A stretch of 64,000 nt of DNA from Chryseomicrobium palamuruense (GCF_042649045.1 NZ_JBHSEF010000023.1:281666-345665); one strand, 5' to 3'. Positions 16,218 to 26,685 are shown, counted from the first letter of the stretch. Program-made: numbers and translations. The notes: generated by a model from the letters alone, not told the origin.

Positions 16218-16389
16218 AAAAAATCCCACCCTACCATTTATAACAAACTACCTAATCTTTTTCACAAATTGTTTCAATTTTTCTCTAGATACCTGTTACT
16301 ATGAATATATAAGATTACCCTTTCCTCCACCAACCCAAAAATAATCTCAGATATACCATAAAATTTCCATAAAAAGGAGGAGACATGTC

Positions 16390-19158
16390 ATGTCACCCGA
16401 CCACTCGAGATATTCCCGTCTCGCCCACATCACTCAGATGATCAACATGAAACTAGATTTGCGCGAGGTCATGGAACAAGTCACACTCGCCATCTCCGAA
16501 GAAATCGTCCAATGCGATTCTGTCGGTATCTATTTACCTCAAGAAGACGGTTCATTCCGCGGCTACGTAGGCAAACCGGAAGTCATCAATGGCCGCACAC
16601 TCGACATGCACGTCGTCGATACCGAATACGATCTGCTTGCAAAAGAGGTCATTGAAACCAAAAAGACCATCTACATACCGGATACATCGAAAGATTCGCG
16701 ACCGGATCCTCGTGCCGTGGAAGCATTCCAGATCAAATCTCTCCTCGTCATTCCTATTTCCTTTGAAGAAGAACTCTTTGGACTGGTCTTCCTATTTGAT
16801 TACGGGATTCCAATGAACTTAACTCAAGACGAGATTCAAGCCGTGGAAGCCTACGTGAACATGGCGGCCGTCGCTATTCAGAACACCACCAACTTGAAAA
16901 ACAAAGAACTGCTCCTTACTGAAAAACAGCTGCTCCTCGACGTGTCCCGTGACATCTCGATGTACACTACCCTTCAGGAGTGTTTTGATAGCTGTTTCTT
17001 CTACCTGCAAAAAGTGCTCGACAACCCGAACATCGGCGTCCATCTACTGGATCCGATCGTCGCCAAGCGTATTAAGCCCGCAAAGCTTAGTAAAAACAGC
17101 GAGTGGACCGAGGAAAAATGGTTGGAAACCCATGAAGTCAATAACTTCGACGAGACGCAAGATCCATTAGTCCAAGAAGTCATCCGGACGAAAAAGTACA
17201 TCTACTGTCCGGACGTCTTTGAAGACGACCGCCCGAACCATGACCTATGCAGTCAGTTCGGCATTAAAAGCATGGTCATTTTTCCACTTGTGACGATGGG
17301 GGAAGTCCTTGGCCAGATTTCTGTCGTGACACTCGAAGACAATGCGCCACTCTTTAATGAGACACAGCTTCAGCTCGCTCAGTCCATCATCGATACGACA
17401 GCGTCCGCCCTTTCCCACTTGATGTACATGGAACGGCAAGAAATGATCATCGAAGAGCGTACATCCGAAGTCCTCGAGAAGAATAAGGAACTTGAGGAAG
17501 TCGTAGCGGAACTGAAACATTTGAGTCGTGAAAAAGAATTGATTCTGAACTCGGCAGGAGAAGGCATTTTCGGCCTTGACCTTCACCGCAACATTACGTT
17601 CTGTAATCCGGCTGGGGCGGAAATGCTCGGCTATCTATCGGAAAACGAATTGATTGGGAACTCTGTTCACGTCATCATGCAGGGCAATTCCGAAGAGGTG
17701 CTGGCAGATGTCACTTCTTCTGATAGTTATTTTGAGGATTACAAATTGTTCTACCGGAAAGACAGGACTACTTTCCCTGTCGAATATGTGACTTCCTTTA
17801 TTAAAGAAAAGGACCAGATCGTCGGAGAAGTAGTCACCTTCAAGGATATTACGCAGCGCAAACTGCTCGAAGAGAAAATCAAATACTACGCGTACTTTGA
17901 CAGTCTGACCGATCTACCGAACCGCATCCTTTTAATGGACCGACTGACGCAGGGCTTAAAGTATGCGAAGAAGAACGAAGAACTAGCGGCTGTCCTATAT
18001 CTCGATCTCGACCGGTTTAAAGTGGTCAATGACTCGCTGGGTCACAGTTATGGAGATGCATTGCTTAAAGAAGTCGCTCAGCGTCTGATGACTTGTGTTC
18101 CGGAAGGGGCCACCGTTTCTCGCCAAGGTGGCGATGAGTTTACCATATTCCTTCCGAGCATCCGAGGGACGAACGATATTCTAAAAGTGGTCACTTGTAT
18201 TGATGAAACCTTTACCCATTCATTTGAAGTACTCGAACATGAGATGTACATGAAGACCAGCATTGGAATTAGCCTGTTCCCGGAAAACGGGGAAACAGCA
18301 GAGATTCTTATTAAAAATGCGGATACCGCGATGTATATCGCAAAAGAACGTCCGGGTACGAGCTTCCACTTCTTTAGTGAAGAAATGGATATTCGCTCAT
18401 TTGAATCCATCAAACTCGAAAATGACTTATATAAAGCCATCGAGCGCGATGAATTTTTGATTCATTATCAGCCCCAATTCAACTATAAAGACGGTAAGAT
18501 CACTGGGGTAGAGGCCCTTCTTCGCTGGGATCATCCGGAACAGGGGTTGATTCCACCGGACCAATTTATTCCTCTTGCAGAAGAGACCGGCTTGATTGTC
18601 ACGATTGGGGAATGGATTTTGCGCAAGGCATGCACGCAGATGAAAGACTGGCATGAAAGAGGGTTTGCGCTTGGCACGATGTCGGTCAACCTGTCGGTAC
18701 ATCAGTTCGAGCAGAAAAACCTATTTGAAATTATCCAGCAGATCCTCAAAGAAACAGAACTTGCCCCTTCGTACCTGGAACTTGAGCTGACAGAGAATCT
18801 GATTGTGAAGAACAAAGACCTGACGATGCAGACGATGAAAGAATTGAAAGCACTCGGCATCAAACTCGCCATCGATGATTTTGGTACGGGATACTCGTCT
18901 CTTGGGTACCTGCAAAACCTGCCGATTTCCAAACTAAAAATAGATAAATCCTTTATTGATCAGATGTTAGATGACCGGTCTGCCATCACCAATACGATCA
19001 TTACACTGGGTCAAAACCTGAATCTTGAAGTCATTGCAGAAGGTGTAGAAACGAAAGAACAAGCCGACAATCTACTGGCTCAAAACTGTACGCTAATGCA
19101 GGGCTATTACTTTAGTACGCCGAAAGAAGCGGACGAAATCTTCAACCAATACGCGTAA
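16390..19158 (+). CDS. GAF-GAF-PAS-GGDEF-EAL c-di-GMP turnover protein
   Basis: 922 residues, no membrane segment. Order: GAF (about 15-165), GAF (about 190-340), coiled linker (about 345-380), PAS (about 385-495), GGDEF (about 505-660) and EAL (about 675-915). The cyclase motif GGDEF (580-584) is intact and the phosphodiesterase motifs EALLRW (708-713), DDFGTGYSSLGYL and EGVETKEQ are intact, so both activities are possible. It would tune cyclic di-GMP in response to small ligands bound by the GAF/PAS sensors. Start ATG after AAAAGGAGGAG. The ThDP enzyme follows 16 bp downstream and may be cotranscribed. Confidence 0.93.
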   Translation: MSPDHSRYSRLAHITQMINMKLDLREVMEQVTLAISEEIVQCDSVGIYLPQEDGSFRGYVGKPEVINGRTLDMHVVDTEYDLLAKEVIETKKTIYIPDTSKDSRPDPRAVEAFQIKSLLVIPISFEEELFGLVFLFDYGIPMNLTQDEIQAVEAYVNMAAVAIQNTTNLKNKELLLTEKQLLLDVSRDISMYTTLQECFDSCFFYLQKVLDNPNIGVHLLDPIVAKRIKPAKLSKNSEWTEEKWLETHEVNNFDETQDPLVQEVIRTKKYIYCPDVFEDDRPNHDLCSQFGIKSMVIFPLVTMGEVLGQISVVTLEDNAPLFNETQLQLAQSIIDTTASALSHLMYMERQEMIIEERTSEVLEKNKELEEVVAELKHLSREKELILNSAGEGIFGLDLHRNITFCNPAGAEMLGYLSENELIGNSVHVIMQGNSEEVLADVTSSDSYFEDYKLFYRKDRTTFPVEYVTSFIKEKDQIVGEVVTFKDITQRKLLEEKIKYYAYFDSLTDLPNRILLMDRLTQGLKYAKKNEELAAVLYLDLDRFKVVNDSLGHSYGDALLKEVAQRLMTCVPEGATVSRQGGDEFTIFLPSIRGTNDILKVVTCIDETFTHSFEVLEHEMYMKTSIGISLFPENGETAEILIKNADTAMYIAKERPGTSFHFFSEEMDIRSFESIKLENDLYKAIERDEFLIHYQPQFNYKDGKITGVEALLRWDHPEQGLIPPDQFIPLAEETGLIVTIGEWILRKACTQMKDWHERGFALGTMSVNLSVHQFEQKNLFEIIQQILKETELAPSYLELELTENLIVKNKDLTMQTMKELKALGIKLAIDDFGTGYSSLGYLQNLPISKLKIDKSFIDQMLDDRSAITNTIITLGQNLNLEVIAEGVETKEQADNLLAQNCTLMQGYYFSTPKEADEIFNQYA

Positions 19159-19174
19159 ATAAGGAGAAATCACA

Positions 19175-20821
19175 ATGAAAGCAGCACGTCTTGTACTTGA
19201 TCACTTGAAAAATAATGGTATTCAGCACATTTTCGGTATTCCAGCAGGCTCGGTCAATGCGTTTTTTGACGAGTTGACGCAAATGGAGGACATCACACCG
19301 ATTGTCACGAAACATGAAGGGGCCGCAGGGTACATGGCAGCGGCCTACGCCAAGTATTCGAATCATTTAAGTGTCTGTATTGCTTGCAGCGGACCTGGGG
19401 GTACGAACCTGGTGACCGGTGCAGCCAACGCGATGCGCGAACATTTACCTGTCCTTTTTATCACTGGTGCAGTCCCGGTCAACACGATTGGTCTGAATGC
19501 CTCTCAAGAACTAGATGCTGAACCGATTTTCCGTCCGGTCACGAAATACAGCATGACGGTCAAAGACGTCAACAACGTGCGCGATGAAATTGTAAAAGCA
19601 ACGCAAATCGCCCTCTCCGGAGTACCAGGACCGGTACACATCGCCATTCCGATTGATGTCCAGCACCAACAAGTGCCTGACGCTACCCTTCCAGCACCTG
19701 CGAAACGTGCACTCGTTGAACCAAACGCGATGGATGTCCGCCGCGTGGCAGAAGAATTGATTGAGCGGAAGACGGGGTATATCTTGGCGGGTCAAGGGAT
19801 ACGTTCCGCAGTCGATTCTATTGTAGAACTCGCAGAACTTCTGGACTGGCCAATAGTGACGACACCTCAAGCAAAAGGCTATATTCCGGAAGCACATCCG
19901 CAACTCGTCGGGGTTTACGGATTTGCCGGACACGAAGCAGCCTCTGAACTTGTTGCGTCTGATGAGCATGAGGTTGCCTTGATCATCGGGTCAAGTCTTG
20001 GAGAGACGGCAACAAATAACTACAATGCCAACATCACGAAGAATCGGTACACGATCCAGCTTGATTTTGACGCGTCTGTTTTCAACCGGAAATACGAAGT
20101 CGACATTGCGCTTCTTGGTGATATTTCACTTAGTATCCCTCAGCTTGTGGAAGAAGTCCGTGCTCTTAAAGGTACGGGGTATGCACAAAGTTATGCTGCG
20201 GCCCAAGAAGTTGCTGCGACAACGCTTGAATCACGAGAGTACACGACAAAGAACGTGCTTCTTTCCTTGCAGCAGATGTTGCCGACGTCCACTCGCTACA
20301 CAGTGGATATTGGAGAATTCATGTCGTATGTCATTCACCACATGAGCGTTGTCGATTCAGAGAGCTATGAAATCAACGTCCATTTCGGGGCGATGGGAAG
20401 TGGAATCGGTTCAGCGATCGGTTCGAAGCTTGCTAATCCGGAACGTCCGGTCGTCTGTTTCACAGGAGATGGCTGCTTCTTCATGCACGGTATGGAACTT
20501 TTGACGGCAAAAGAACACAATTTGCCGATCTTGTTCGTCGTGATGAACAATGCTCGTCTTGGTATGGTGTATCACGGGCACAACCTTCAGTTCAAGCGGA
20601 CTCATGCGTCGTTTGAGCAGGAGCCTGTCAACATCAGTGCGATGGCGGCTGCAATGGGACTCAAAACAGTGCGTGTCGACAGCATGGACGACCTGACAGA
20701 AGAAAACGTCAACGAGTTACTTGCTCACCAAGGTCCGACGGTGCTAGAAGTGTTCTTACAAGACAACAGCACACCACCAATGGGTGACCGCGTGAAATTC
20801 TTGTCGTCGTTCGGTAAATAA
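19175..20821 (+). CDS. thiamine diphosphate-dependent enzyme, acetolactate synthase-like
   Basis: 548 residues with the three-domain layout of the pyruvate oxidase/acetolactate synthase family. The cofactor-activating glutamate is Glu48 (VTKHEGAAGYMA), and the ThDP-Mg motif starts at GDG (about 431) and ends at MNN about 27 residues later. Start ATG after AAGGAG. It is not next to ilv or als genes, so biosynthetic acetolactate synthase, pyruvate oxidase or another keto-acid decarboxylase are all possible. A terminator follows. Confidence 0.85.
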   Translation: MKAARLVLDHLKNNGIQHIFGIPAGSVNAFFDELTQMEDITPIVTKHEGAAGYMAAAYAKYSNHLSVCIACSGPGGTNLVTGAANAMREHLPVLFITGAVPVNTIGLNASQELDAEPIFRPVTKYSMTVKDVNNVRDEIVKATQIALSGVPGPVHIAIPIDVQHQQVPDATLPAPAKRALVEPNAMDVRRVAEELIERKTGYILAGQGIRSAVDSIVELAELLDWPIVTTPQAKGYIPEAHPQLVGVYGFAGHEAASELVASDEHEVALIIGSSLGETATNNYNANITKNRYTIQLDFDASVFNRKYEVDIALLGDISLSIPQLVEEVRALKGTGYAQSYAAAQEVAATTLESREYTTKNVLLSLQQMLPTSTRYTVDIGEFMSYVIHHMSVVDSESYEINVHFGAMGSGIGSAIGSKLANPERPVVCFTGDGCFFMHGMELLTAKEHNLPILFVVMNNARLGMVYHGHNLQFKRTHASFEQEPVNISAMAAAMGLKTVRVDSMDDLTEENVNELLAHQGPTVLEVFLQDNSTPPMGDRVKFLSSFGK

Positions 20822-20827
20822 CAAAGA

Positions 20828-20873
20828 AAAGTCATCAAAAGCAGGATTTCTCCTCGCTCTTGATGACTTTTTT
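20828..20873. terminator. terminator between converging genes
   Basis: Arms AAAGTCATCAA / TTGATGACTTT with T runs on both sides; it serves the ThDP gene and the convergent hypothetical gene. Confidence 0.8.
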
Positions 20874-21450
20874 AATGAACGGGGGTCGGGATAGCTGCAA
20901 TCGCTTGGCGAAGCGCGCCAATGGTTTGTCCCTTAAAGGCATCCGGTACGGGTCTATCGTCAGCCGTCTGATAGACAAACTGGCTTCCAGTTGCGTCACT
21001 TATGTACCCCATGTTTACTAGCGCATTTCGCAGCCCTTCAGGTGCTGACGAGCTTCCGTTTTGCTCTGTGTAGTACGGCGTGGTAAAGACTCTCGCCACG
21101 CGGTCGCCGTCTCCAGAAAACACGACAAAGAAATCATCCGCGGATGTAAGGACCCACTTGCCTTTCGCAAACAAGGAAAGCTGCGCGCCTTCCAGTGCAC
21201 ACAGTGCTTCTAGATTCACACCATACAATTGATTCACAATTCGGCAGATATTCTGCCTCGTATAGCTTCCATCTAACTGCTCAAGGTACTCATCACACGC
21301 ACTTCTTTGCGATTCATGCCCTTCTATAAGAAGCGGCACACGGTCGAGGTCAAAGCCAAAGATCTCGTGGACAATATGAAAAACTTCTGCGCTGCTGAGC
21401 GAGCTTCCGTATGCAGCTAAATACTGCTCGAGTTGTTGTGATTTTTTCAC
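20872..21450 (-). CDS. hypothetical protein, 192 aa
   Basis: Soluble 192-residue protein, unrecognised. The N-terminal half is helical (QQLEQYLAAYGSSLSSAEV), the C-terminal half has beta-rich FFVVFSGDGDRVARVFTTPYY. Start ATG follows GAAGGTGACC. No signal peptide or membrane segment. Its stop touches the shared terminator. It is probably monocistronic or read with DUF4256 upstream. Confidence 0.65.
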   Translation of the reverse strand: MKKSQQLEQYLAAYGSSLSSAEVFHIVHEIFGFDLDRVPLLIEGHESQRSACDEYLEQLDGSYTRQNICRIVNQLYGVNLEALCALEGAQLSLFAKGKWVLTSADDFFVVFSGDGDRVARVFTTPYYTEQNGSSSAPEGLRNALVNMGYISDATGSQFVYQTADDRPVPDAFKGQTIGALRQAIAAIPTPVH

Positions 21451-21540
21451 AAGGTCACCTTCTTTTAATAAAATGAGAACTGGTCTGTCAGGGGATGTTG
21501 AGTCCTGTTTTGACCGACCTAGTTCAAACCGGTTCTTGAA

Positions 21541-22101
21541 TTACACGACTAATATCCCGCGCCATCCGCGGGAAGCATAATAGGAATCCGCTCCGTTGTG
21601 ATAGGTAAATACGGTATTATATCGGCGATCCCCAAATAGTGCCCCGCCAAGAGCACGGATGTCATCCGGTGCAACGATCCAGCTAGACGTTTTCAAATCG
21701 AATTCTCCGAGCGTTTGTAGGTAGCGATACTGTTCTTCATTCAGGAGTTGCACACCCGTCTCCTGTGCCATTTCGACTGCCGAGGTCTCCGGCGGAAACT
21801 TTTTGCGCCCTTCGCGAGCCTCTTGATCGTAGCAGCAACTGCGGCGGCCTTTCGGACTTTCTTTGACACAATCATAGAAGTGATAGCTGTCGGTCCGTGA
21901 ATCATATCCGACAACATCCGGCTCGCCTCCCGTCCGTTCCATTTCATGAAGACTCCAGACAGCTTCCGGATTTTCTTGAAGCCTGACGGCAACTGCTTCC
22001 CACGTTATTCCTTCATGGCGCTGCATGTTCTTCTTAAAGCGATTCTCTAATGTTTCTAGTAACTCTTGCTTCTCTTCTTCCGTTACTTGTTTTGTGCTCA
22101 T
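21541..22101 (-). CDS. DUF4256 family protein
   Basis: 186 residues. The signature segment MERTGGEPDVVGYD with FYDCVKESPKGRRSCCYDQEA matches DUF4256, a soluble family of unknown function found in Bacilli and other bacteria. Start ATG after GGAGGG. Next gene downstream (20872) is 90 bp away on the same strand. Confidence 0.8.
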   Translation of the reverse strand: MSTKQVTEEEKQELLETLENRFKKNMQRHEGITWEAVAVRLQENPEAVWSLHEMERTGGEPDVVGYDSRTDSYHFYDCVKESPKGRRSCCYDQEAREGRKKFPPETSAVEMAQETGVQLLNEEQYRYLQTLGEFDLKTSSWIVAPDDIRALGGALFGDRRYNTVFTYHNGADSYYASRGWRGILVV

Positions 22102-22155
22102 GTATGTCCCTCCTTACCTATTTTTCGAACATTCCATCTACTTTTCATTATATAA

Positions 22156-22188
22156 CAAAAGCAGCCCTCCGCGGAGAGCTGCTTTGTT
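22156..22188 (-). terminator. terminator downstream of the MFS gene
   Basis: Arms AAAGCAGC / GCTGCTTT around a GC-rich loop; on the minus strand a TTTTGTT tail follows. Between it and the MFS stop (22189-22397) no gene is convincing. Confidence 0.6.
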
Positions 22189-22397
22189 ACTGCATAATGA
22201 TTTCAGAAAATGTGTATGGTAAGGACTTCGTCGTTTCGTTCTGGAGAAAAATTTGAATGTCCTCCGTGGCGATGTCCTATGGAATAATCTCTGTACCATC
22301 TATCAAAAACGCCTGATAAGATTCTTGTCGTCGTTGGTAGGACTGGATTTGTGCACAAAAAGGTCGACATATCCAAGAAGGACCATGCCGACCATTT

Positions 22398-23588
22398 TTA
22401 TACGACTTCATGAAAGTTGCTTCGTAGCATAAATACAAAAATAGCGATGACGATTCCGGCTGAAATGAGAAACAGGTAGGGAATTGGTAAAACTTCCGCC
22501 CAGATGCCTCCGATAAATAATCCAATCGGCAGCGCAAGTTTCATGAACATCGAAGACGTTCCCGCAACGCGACCGAGCAAATGGTTCGGTGTGGATTCCT
22601 GACGGATGGCAAGATAGATAATATTGGTCATGACGGTCGTACAGGTCCGGACAGCAAGCAATAGACCGAGCTGCCACCACGAGTCTGCGAAGAAGAACAA
22701 GACAAGCGCACATGCATCGATCAAATGAAGCGCAATGAAGATCGTCCCGCGGTTCCATTTTTTTCGGAGCGGCTTGATGAGTTGTGCACCTAGCAGTCCC
22801 CCGACAGCTCCGATCGAATACATGAGTCCAAGCTGCTCTTGAGACTCTCCCAATACATCAATGACGTAAAAGACCAACACCCCAATAATCAGACTGGTCG
22901 CCAAGTTGATGAACAAGATGGCGATTGTCGGGATGAGAAGTTGAGCATTGCCGAATAGTTCGCGAAGCCCCTCCTTGATATCTTGAGCAATGGATTGCGG
23001 TTTCGGTCGTTCCGGTGTGGCTGTGGCATCTAAAAAGGTGCTCATCACCCAGACACAAAACAACGACAATGTATAGACAAACAGGAGTTGTTCATACGCC
23101 ACAAGAAGAAGCAATGCCCCGGCTATAGAAGGTCCAATAATGGTGATGAGTGTATTCACAAATGAAAATTTTGCTTGAATATCTGTCATCTGCTCACGGT
23201 GAAAGAGTTGCGGGATGATGGCATGACTCGCGTTGCCAACGGTATATCCCACCGTGGATATGAAAAATCCGAGTATGTATAAATGCCAGAGCTCTACGTC
23301 TCCAGAGAAAATAATAAAGGTCATGAGACAGGACAAGATGAATTTAATCAGTCCCCCATAGCGAATCATCACATTACGGTTGATGCGGTCGACAAACACA
23401 CCGGCAAGCACTCCGAGTAGAACATTCGGAAGAAAGTCCATAATACGCATCGTACTCATCGCAAGCGCTGATTGAGACAATTCATAGATAATAAGAGGCA
23501 ATACAAACGTGTAGACGACGGTTCCAAATGTCGAGAGAATGGTAATGAAGTAAAGAAGAAGGAAATTTCGGTTTGCAAATAATGTCAT
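22398..23588 (-). CDS. major facilitator superfamily transporter
   Basis: 396 residues with about 12 predicted membrane helices. Motifs typical of MFS drug/macrolide-type exporters: AGVFVDRINRNVMIRYG in the 2-3 loop and GSILGAQ-like VGGLLGAQLI in the second half. The family exports drugs or metabolites using the proton gradient; substrate unknown. The start ATG is preceded by GGGGGTGCCTC. A decayed gene is divergent upstream. Confidence 0.85.
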   Translation of the reverse strand: MTLFANRNFLLLYFITILSTFGTVVYTFVLPLIIYELSQSALAMSTMRIMDFLPNVLLGVLAGVFVDRINRNVMIRYGGLIKFILSCLMTFIIFSGDVELWHLYILGFFISTVGYTVGNASHAIIPQLFHREQMTDIQAKFSFVNTLITIIGPSIAGALLLLVAYEQLLFVYTLSLFCVWVMSTFLDATATPERPKPQSIAQDIKEGLRELFGNAQLLIPTIAILFINLATSLIIGVLVFYVIDVLGESQEQLGLMYSIGAVGGLLGAQLIKPLRKKWNRGTIFIALHLIDACALVLFFFADSWWQLGLLLAVRTCTTVMTNIIYLAIRQESTPNHLLGRVAGTSSMFMKLALPIGLFIGGIWAEVLPIPYLFLISAGIVIAIFVFMLRSNFHEVV

Positions 23589-23642
23589 GAGGCACCCCCT
23601 GAACTAGTGTAAACTACTAGAAATAAAATATTTAGAGGATGT

Positions 23643-23940
23643 GTGGGAATTTTGGAAAAATTGAAGAAACAACTAGATGCGTATTTTCAGGGGTGGCACG
23701 AGGGATGTAAAAAACAGGACGGGGAAATCATTCGTTCATTTTTATCAAATGACTTTGTTGGGTACTGGCCCACTCTTCGATTCTTGAGCCAACTCCTAAT
23801 TTCCATTCGTATGACTTACAGGACGTCGTCGAACAGATGGTTGGCAGCAAACGCCACTTCACGATACGGGATGACGCGCGTAAACGGTGTGATGTGCGTA
23901 TAGCTTGGAGGTCATGTAGCAATAAAGCTTTCATAAACTA
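23643..23940 (+). pseudogene. NTF2-like (SnoaL/DUF4440) gene remnant
   Basis: The first frame gives a start with YFQGWHEGCKKQDGEIIRSF and LSNDFVGYW, then the coding sense moves to another frame giving LQDVVEQMVGSKRHFTIRDD before degenerating. The combined pattern resembles an NTF2-like domain broken by a frameshift near 23763. Nothing else convincing lies in 23941-24026. Confidence 0.5.
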
Positions 23941-24026
23941 CCTCCTTGTGAGTTTCTACTATAGGAAGAATACGCCTGTCGCTCAGCTCTTACAAGTAAT
24001 CGAACTTCTTTCTTTACAACGTCCAT

Positions 24027-24071
24027 AAAAAACCCCACTGCAGCATAGGGGGTCTTAAAGCTGCAGTGGGT
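24027..24071 (-). terminator. terminator of the met operon
   Basis: Arms CCCACTGCAGC / GCTGCAGTGGG, then T6 on the minus strand, 9 bases beyond the metQ stop. Confidence 0.9.
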
Positions 24072-24079
24072 GGGTGCCC

Positions 24080-24958
24080 TTATTTATAGAACGTCTTCAT
24101 TTTCTCAAACATCTCCGCAGTCTCTTCTGCTGACTTGCGGATGATGAACATGCTACCTTTGAATTCTTTATTAATTGCTTCTTCTACCTCTGGGTGCTGA
24201 TACAGTTCAACAATCTTCAAGTAGTTCTCATTGTCCGCTTCATCTGCACGAGATGCGATGATGTTGATATACGGTTCAATCGACTCAGATTCTGTATCTT
24301 CGTAAACGACGGCATCTTCAGCAGGCGTCAGACCTGCTTGCACGGCCACCCCATTGTTGATGAGGGCAATGGCCACGTCCGGAAGAACACGTGCCGTCTG
24401 TTGTGGTTCCATTGCGACAAATTCAAGCTCTAATGGGTTCGACGTGATTTTGTCTAAGTCCCCAGTGATGCCAAAATCGTCAGCCAGTTCAATCACACCT
24501 GCTTCTTGTAAAAGGTTTAGTGCGCGTGGAAGTGTGGATGCATCATTTGGAATCGCCACTTGATCACCTTTTTGCAGTTCATCTAGTGACTCGATTTTAT
24601 CGGAATACACACCAAGCGGCGCAAATACTGTTGTACCGACAGGAGCTAGGTCTTCACCAGACTCTGCAACAAAGTTCGAGAAGAATGAAATTGTCTGGAA
24701 AGCGTTCAAATCAATATCTCCAGCTGCAAGTGCTTTATTTGGCATGATGTAATCCGTGAATTCCACCACTTCCAAATTAATACCTTCTTCTTTCGCAAGT
24801 TCCACAATAACTGGCCATTGCGGGCTGTCTGCACCATTTACCCCAATTTTAATCGTTTCTTCTGAACCATCGGCTGCTGAGTTACCATCGGCTGAGTTAC
24901 ATGCTGCAAGTGTTAGAGCAGCAGTTGCAGCAAGAGCTGCGAGTTTAAGTCGTTTCAT
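24080..24958 (-). CDS. metQ: methionine-binding lipoprotein of an ABC importer
   Basis: 292 residues, NlpA/MetQ family. The lipoprotein signal ends in LTLAAC with Cys20 as lipid anchor, so it is tethered to the outer face of the membrane and delivers methionine to MetNP. Family hallmarks: FTDYIMPNKALAAGDIDLNAFQ and VAIPNDASTLPRALNLL. Third gene of metN-metP-metQ under an S-box leader. Confidence 0.95.
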   Translation of the reverse strand: MKRLKLAALAATAALTLAACNSADGNSAADGSEETIKIGVNGADSPQWPVIVELAKEEGINLEVVEFTDYIMPNKALAAGDIDLNAFQTISFFSNFVAESGEDLAPVGTTVFAPLGVYSDKIESLDELQKGDQVAIPNDASTLPRALNLLQEAGVIELADDFGITGDLDKITSNPLELEFVAMEPQQTARVLPDVAIALINNGVAVQAGLTPAEDAVVYEDTESESIEPYINIIASRADEADNENYLKIVELYQHPEVEEAINKEFKGSMFIIRKSAEETAEMFEKMKTFYK

Positions 24959-24970
24959 GAATGTAGTCTC

Positions 24971-25633
24971 CTATCGTCTCATAATTTTTTTTGATAATGT
25001 ATTGCCAAGCCATTGGGCGAGTTGCACAAGAATAATCAAGATAATTACTGTCACGACCATGACGCTCGTATCGAAGCGCTGATAACCGTATGTAATCGCA
25101 ATATGACCGAGACCGCCACCACCGACATACCCAGCAACTGCTGAGAAATCGATTAAGCTGACTGTCACAAACGTCAGACCTAGAATCAGAGGTCCGAGCG
25201 CTTCCGGAATCAAAACGGTAAAGACGATTTGGAACGGGCTGGCTCCCATAGCTTTGGCTGCTTCAATTACACCAGGGTCAATGCTCATCAAGTTTTGTTC
25301 AACAATCCGTGCCACACTGAACGTTGCCATGATGGCCATTGGGAACACGGCAGCTCCAACCCCAATCGTTGTTCCCATCACGATTCGCGTTACAGGCATT
25401 AAGAAAACCAAGAACACGATGAACGGAATCGGTCGGATGACGTTTATCAGCAAGTTGAGAAGGCCATATAAAAAGCGGTTCTCTAAAATATTGCCCTGGC
25501 GGGAAACGAATAGTGCGAGTCCGACTAAAACGCCTAAAATCGAGCCTAGGATGAGGGTCAGGATGACCATCATAATCGTCTCGCCGGTCGCTTCTATGAT
25601 GCGTTGGTAAAATGTACTCCACTCAACTTTCAT
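24971..25633 (-). CDS. metP: methionine ABC transporter permease
   Basis: 220 residues with five predicted membrane helices and the permease EAA-like loop EAAKAMGASPFQIVFTVLIP that docks on the ATPase. Start ATG overlaps the end of metN by 11 bases, indicating translational coupling. Also called metI in other species. Confidence 0.95.
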   Translation of the reverse strand: MKVEWSTFYQRIIEATGETIMMVILTLILGSILGVLVGLALFVSRQGNILENRFLYGLLNLLINVIRPIPFIVFLVFLMPVTRIVMGTTIGVGAAVFPMAIMATFSVARIVEQNLMSIDPGVIEAAKAMGASPFQIVFTVLIPEALGPLILGLTFVTVSLIDFSAVAGYVGGGGLGHIAITYGYQRFDTSVMVVTVIILIILVQLAQWLGNTLSKKIMRR

Positions 25634-26648
25634 GGATAATCACCTCCTTGATGTCGACGACTTGTTGAAGTTCTTGAATGGCATTCTTAATGTCTTCTAC
25701 CTCCCCTTTAAAGGACACTACCAAATTGCCCAGTAGCTGATTTTGAATCTCGCGAACCGCTCCGTACACAACATTGAAATGCACATTGTGCTGTTGGGTG
25801 ATCTTCGATAACAGCGGCTGACTCGTGGCACTTCCCGTAAAGGTGACTTGGTAGATATGCTGGTCACCAGCAGCGTGCCATTCTTTCAATAGACTTTGAG
25901 AGGGCAAGTCTTTATTCACCGATTGAATGAAACGCTTTGTTGTCGGGTGTGACGGGTTTGTGAAGACATCGAATACTTCGCCGTGCTCGATGACGTGCCC
26001 ATTCTCCATAATGGCAACGCGGTTACAAATGGTGGAGATGACGTTCATCTCGTGTGTGATGAGGAGAACGGTGATGCCAAACTCTTGATTGACGCGCTTT
26101 AAAAGCTTCAAGATATCTTCCGTCGTTTCCGGATCAAGTGCTGAAGTGGCTTCGTCACAAATCAGAATCTCTGGGTTCGTCGCAAGAGCCCTAGCGATCC
26201 CAACACGCTGCTTCTGTCCTCCCGAAAGTTGCTCGGGGTAGTTATCTACTTTATCTGAGAGGCCAACGAATTCCAGCAACTCTTTGGTGCGCCGCGTGAT
26301 TTCCGCTTTCGGCGTTCCCTCAAGCTTCAGCGGGTAGGCTACGTTTCCTGCGACAGTGCGGGAAGTGAACAAATTAAAGTTCTGGAAGATCATCCCGATA
26401 CGTCGGCGTTGCAAGCGAAGTTGTTTGGCTTTAAGCGATGTGATGTCGGTGTCATTGATTTTGATAACACCACTTGTTGGCTTTTCAAGAAGGTTCACTA
26501 AGCGAAGAAGCGTACTCTTTCCGGCTCCGCTAAACCCGATGATGCCGAAGATGTCGCCTTTTTGGACATCGAGTGTGACATTCTGAACTGCGTGCACATC
26601 ACGCTTTCCGACTTTGAATGTCTTGGATACGTTTTGGAATGTAATCAT
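25623..26648 (-). CDS. metN: methionine ABC transporter ATP-binding protein
   Basis: 341 residues from MITFQNVSKTF, exactly the size of well-known MetN proteins; a longer reading to 26681 starts in the leader terminator. Walker A GFSGAGKST, signature LSGGQKQRVGIARA, Walker B ILICDEATSALDP, then a C-terminal ACT-like NIL domain (about 260-341) that senses methionine. First gene of metNPQ. Confidence 0.96.
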   Translation of the reverse strand: MITFQNVSKTFKVGKRDVHAVQNVTLDVQKGDIFGIIGFSGAGKSTLLRLVNLLEKPTSGVIKINDTDITSLKAKQLRLQRRRIGMIFQNFNLFTSRTVAGNVAYPLKLEGTPKAEITRRTKELLEFVGLSDKVDNYPEQLSGGQKQRVGIARALATNPEILICDEATSALDPETTEDILKLLKRVNQEFGITVLLITHEMNVISTICNRVAIMENGHVIEHGEVFDVFTNPSHPTTKRFIQSVNKDLPSQSLLKEWHAAGDQHIYQVTFTGSATSQPLLSKITQQHNVHFNVVYGAVREIQNQLLGNLVVSFKGEVEDIKNAIQELQQVVDIKEVIIHES

Positions 26649-26685
26649 GGTGGACTTCCCTACTTTCTGACTAGAGTGCATAAAA

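Noticed and set aside
22277..22397. Minus-strand reading SYKNGRHGPSWICRPF in the MFS-DUF4256 gap
   Set aside because: Out of frame with the MFS gene and without its own start; may be chance.
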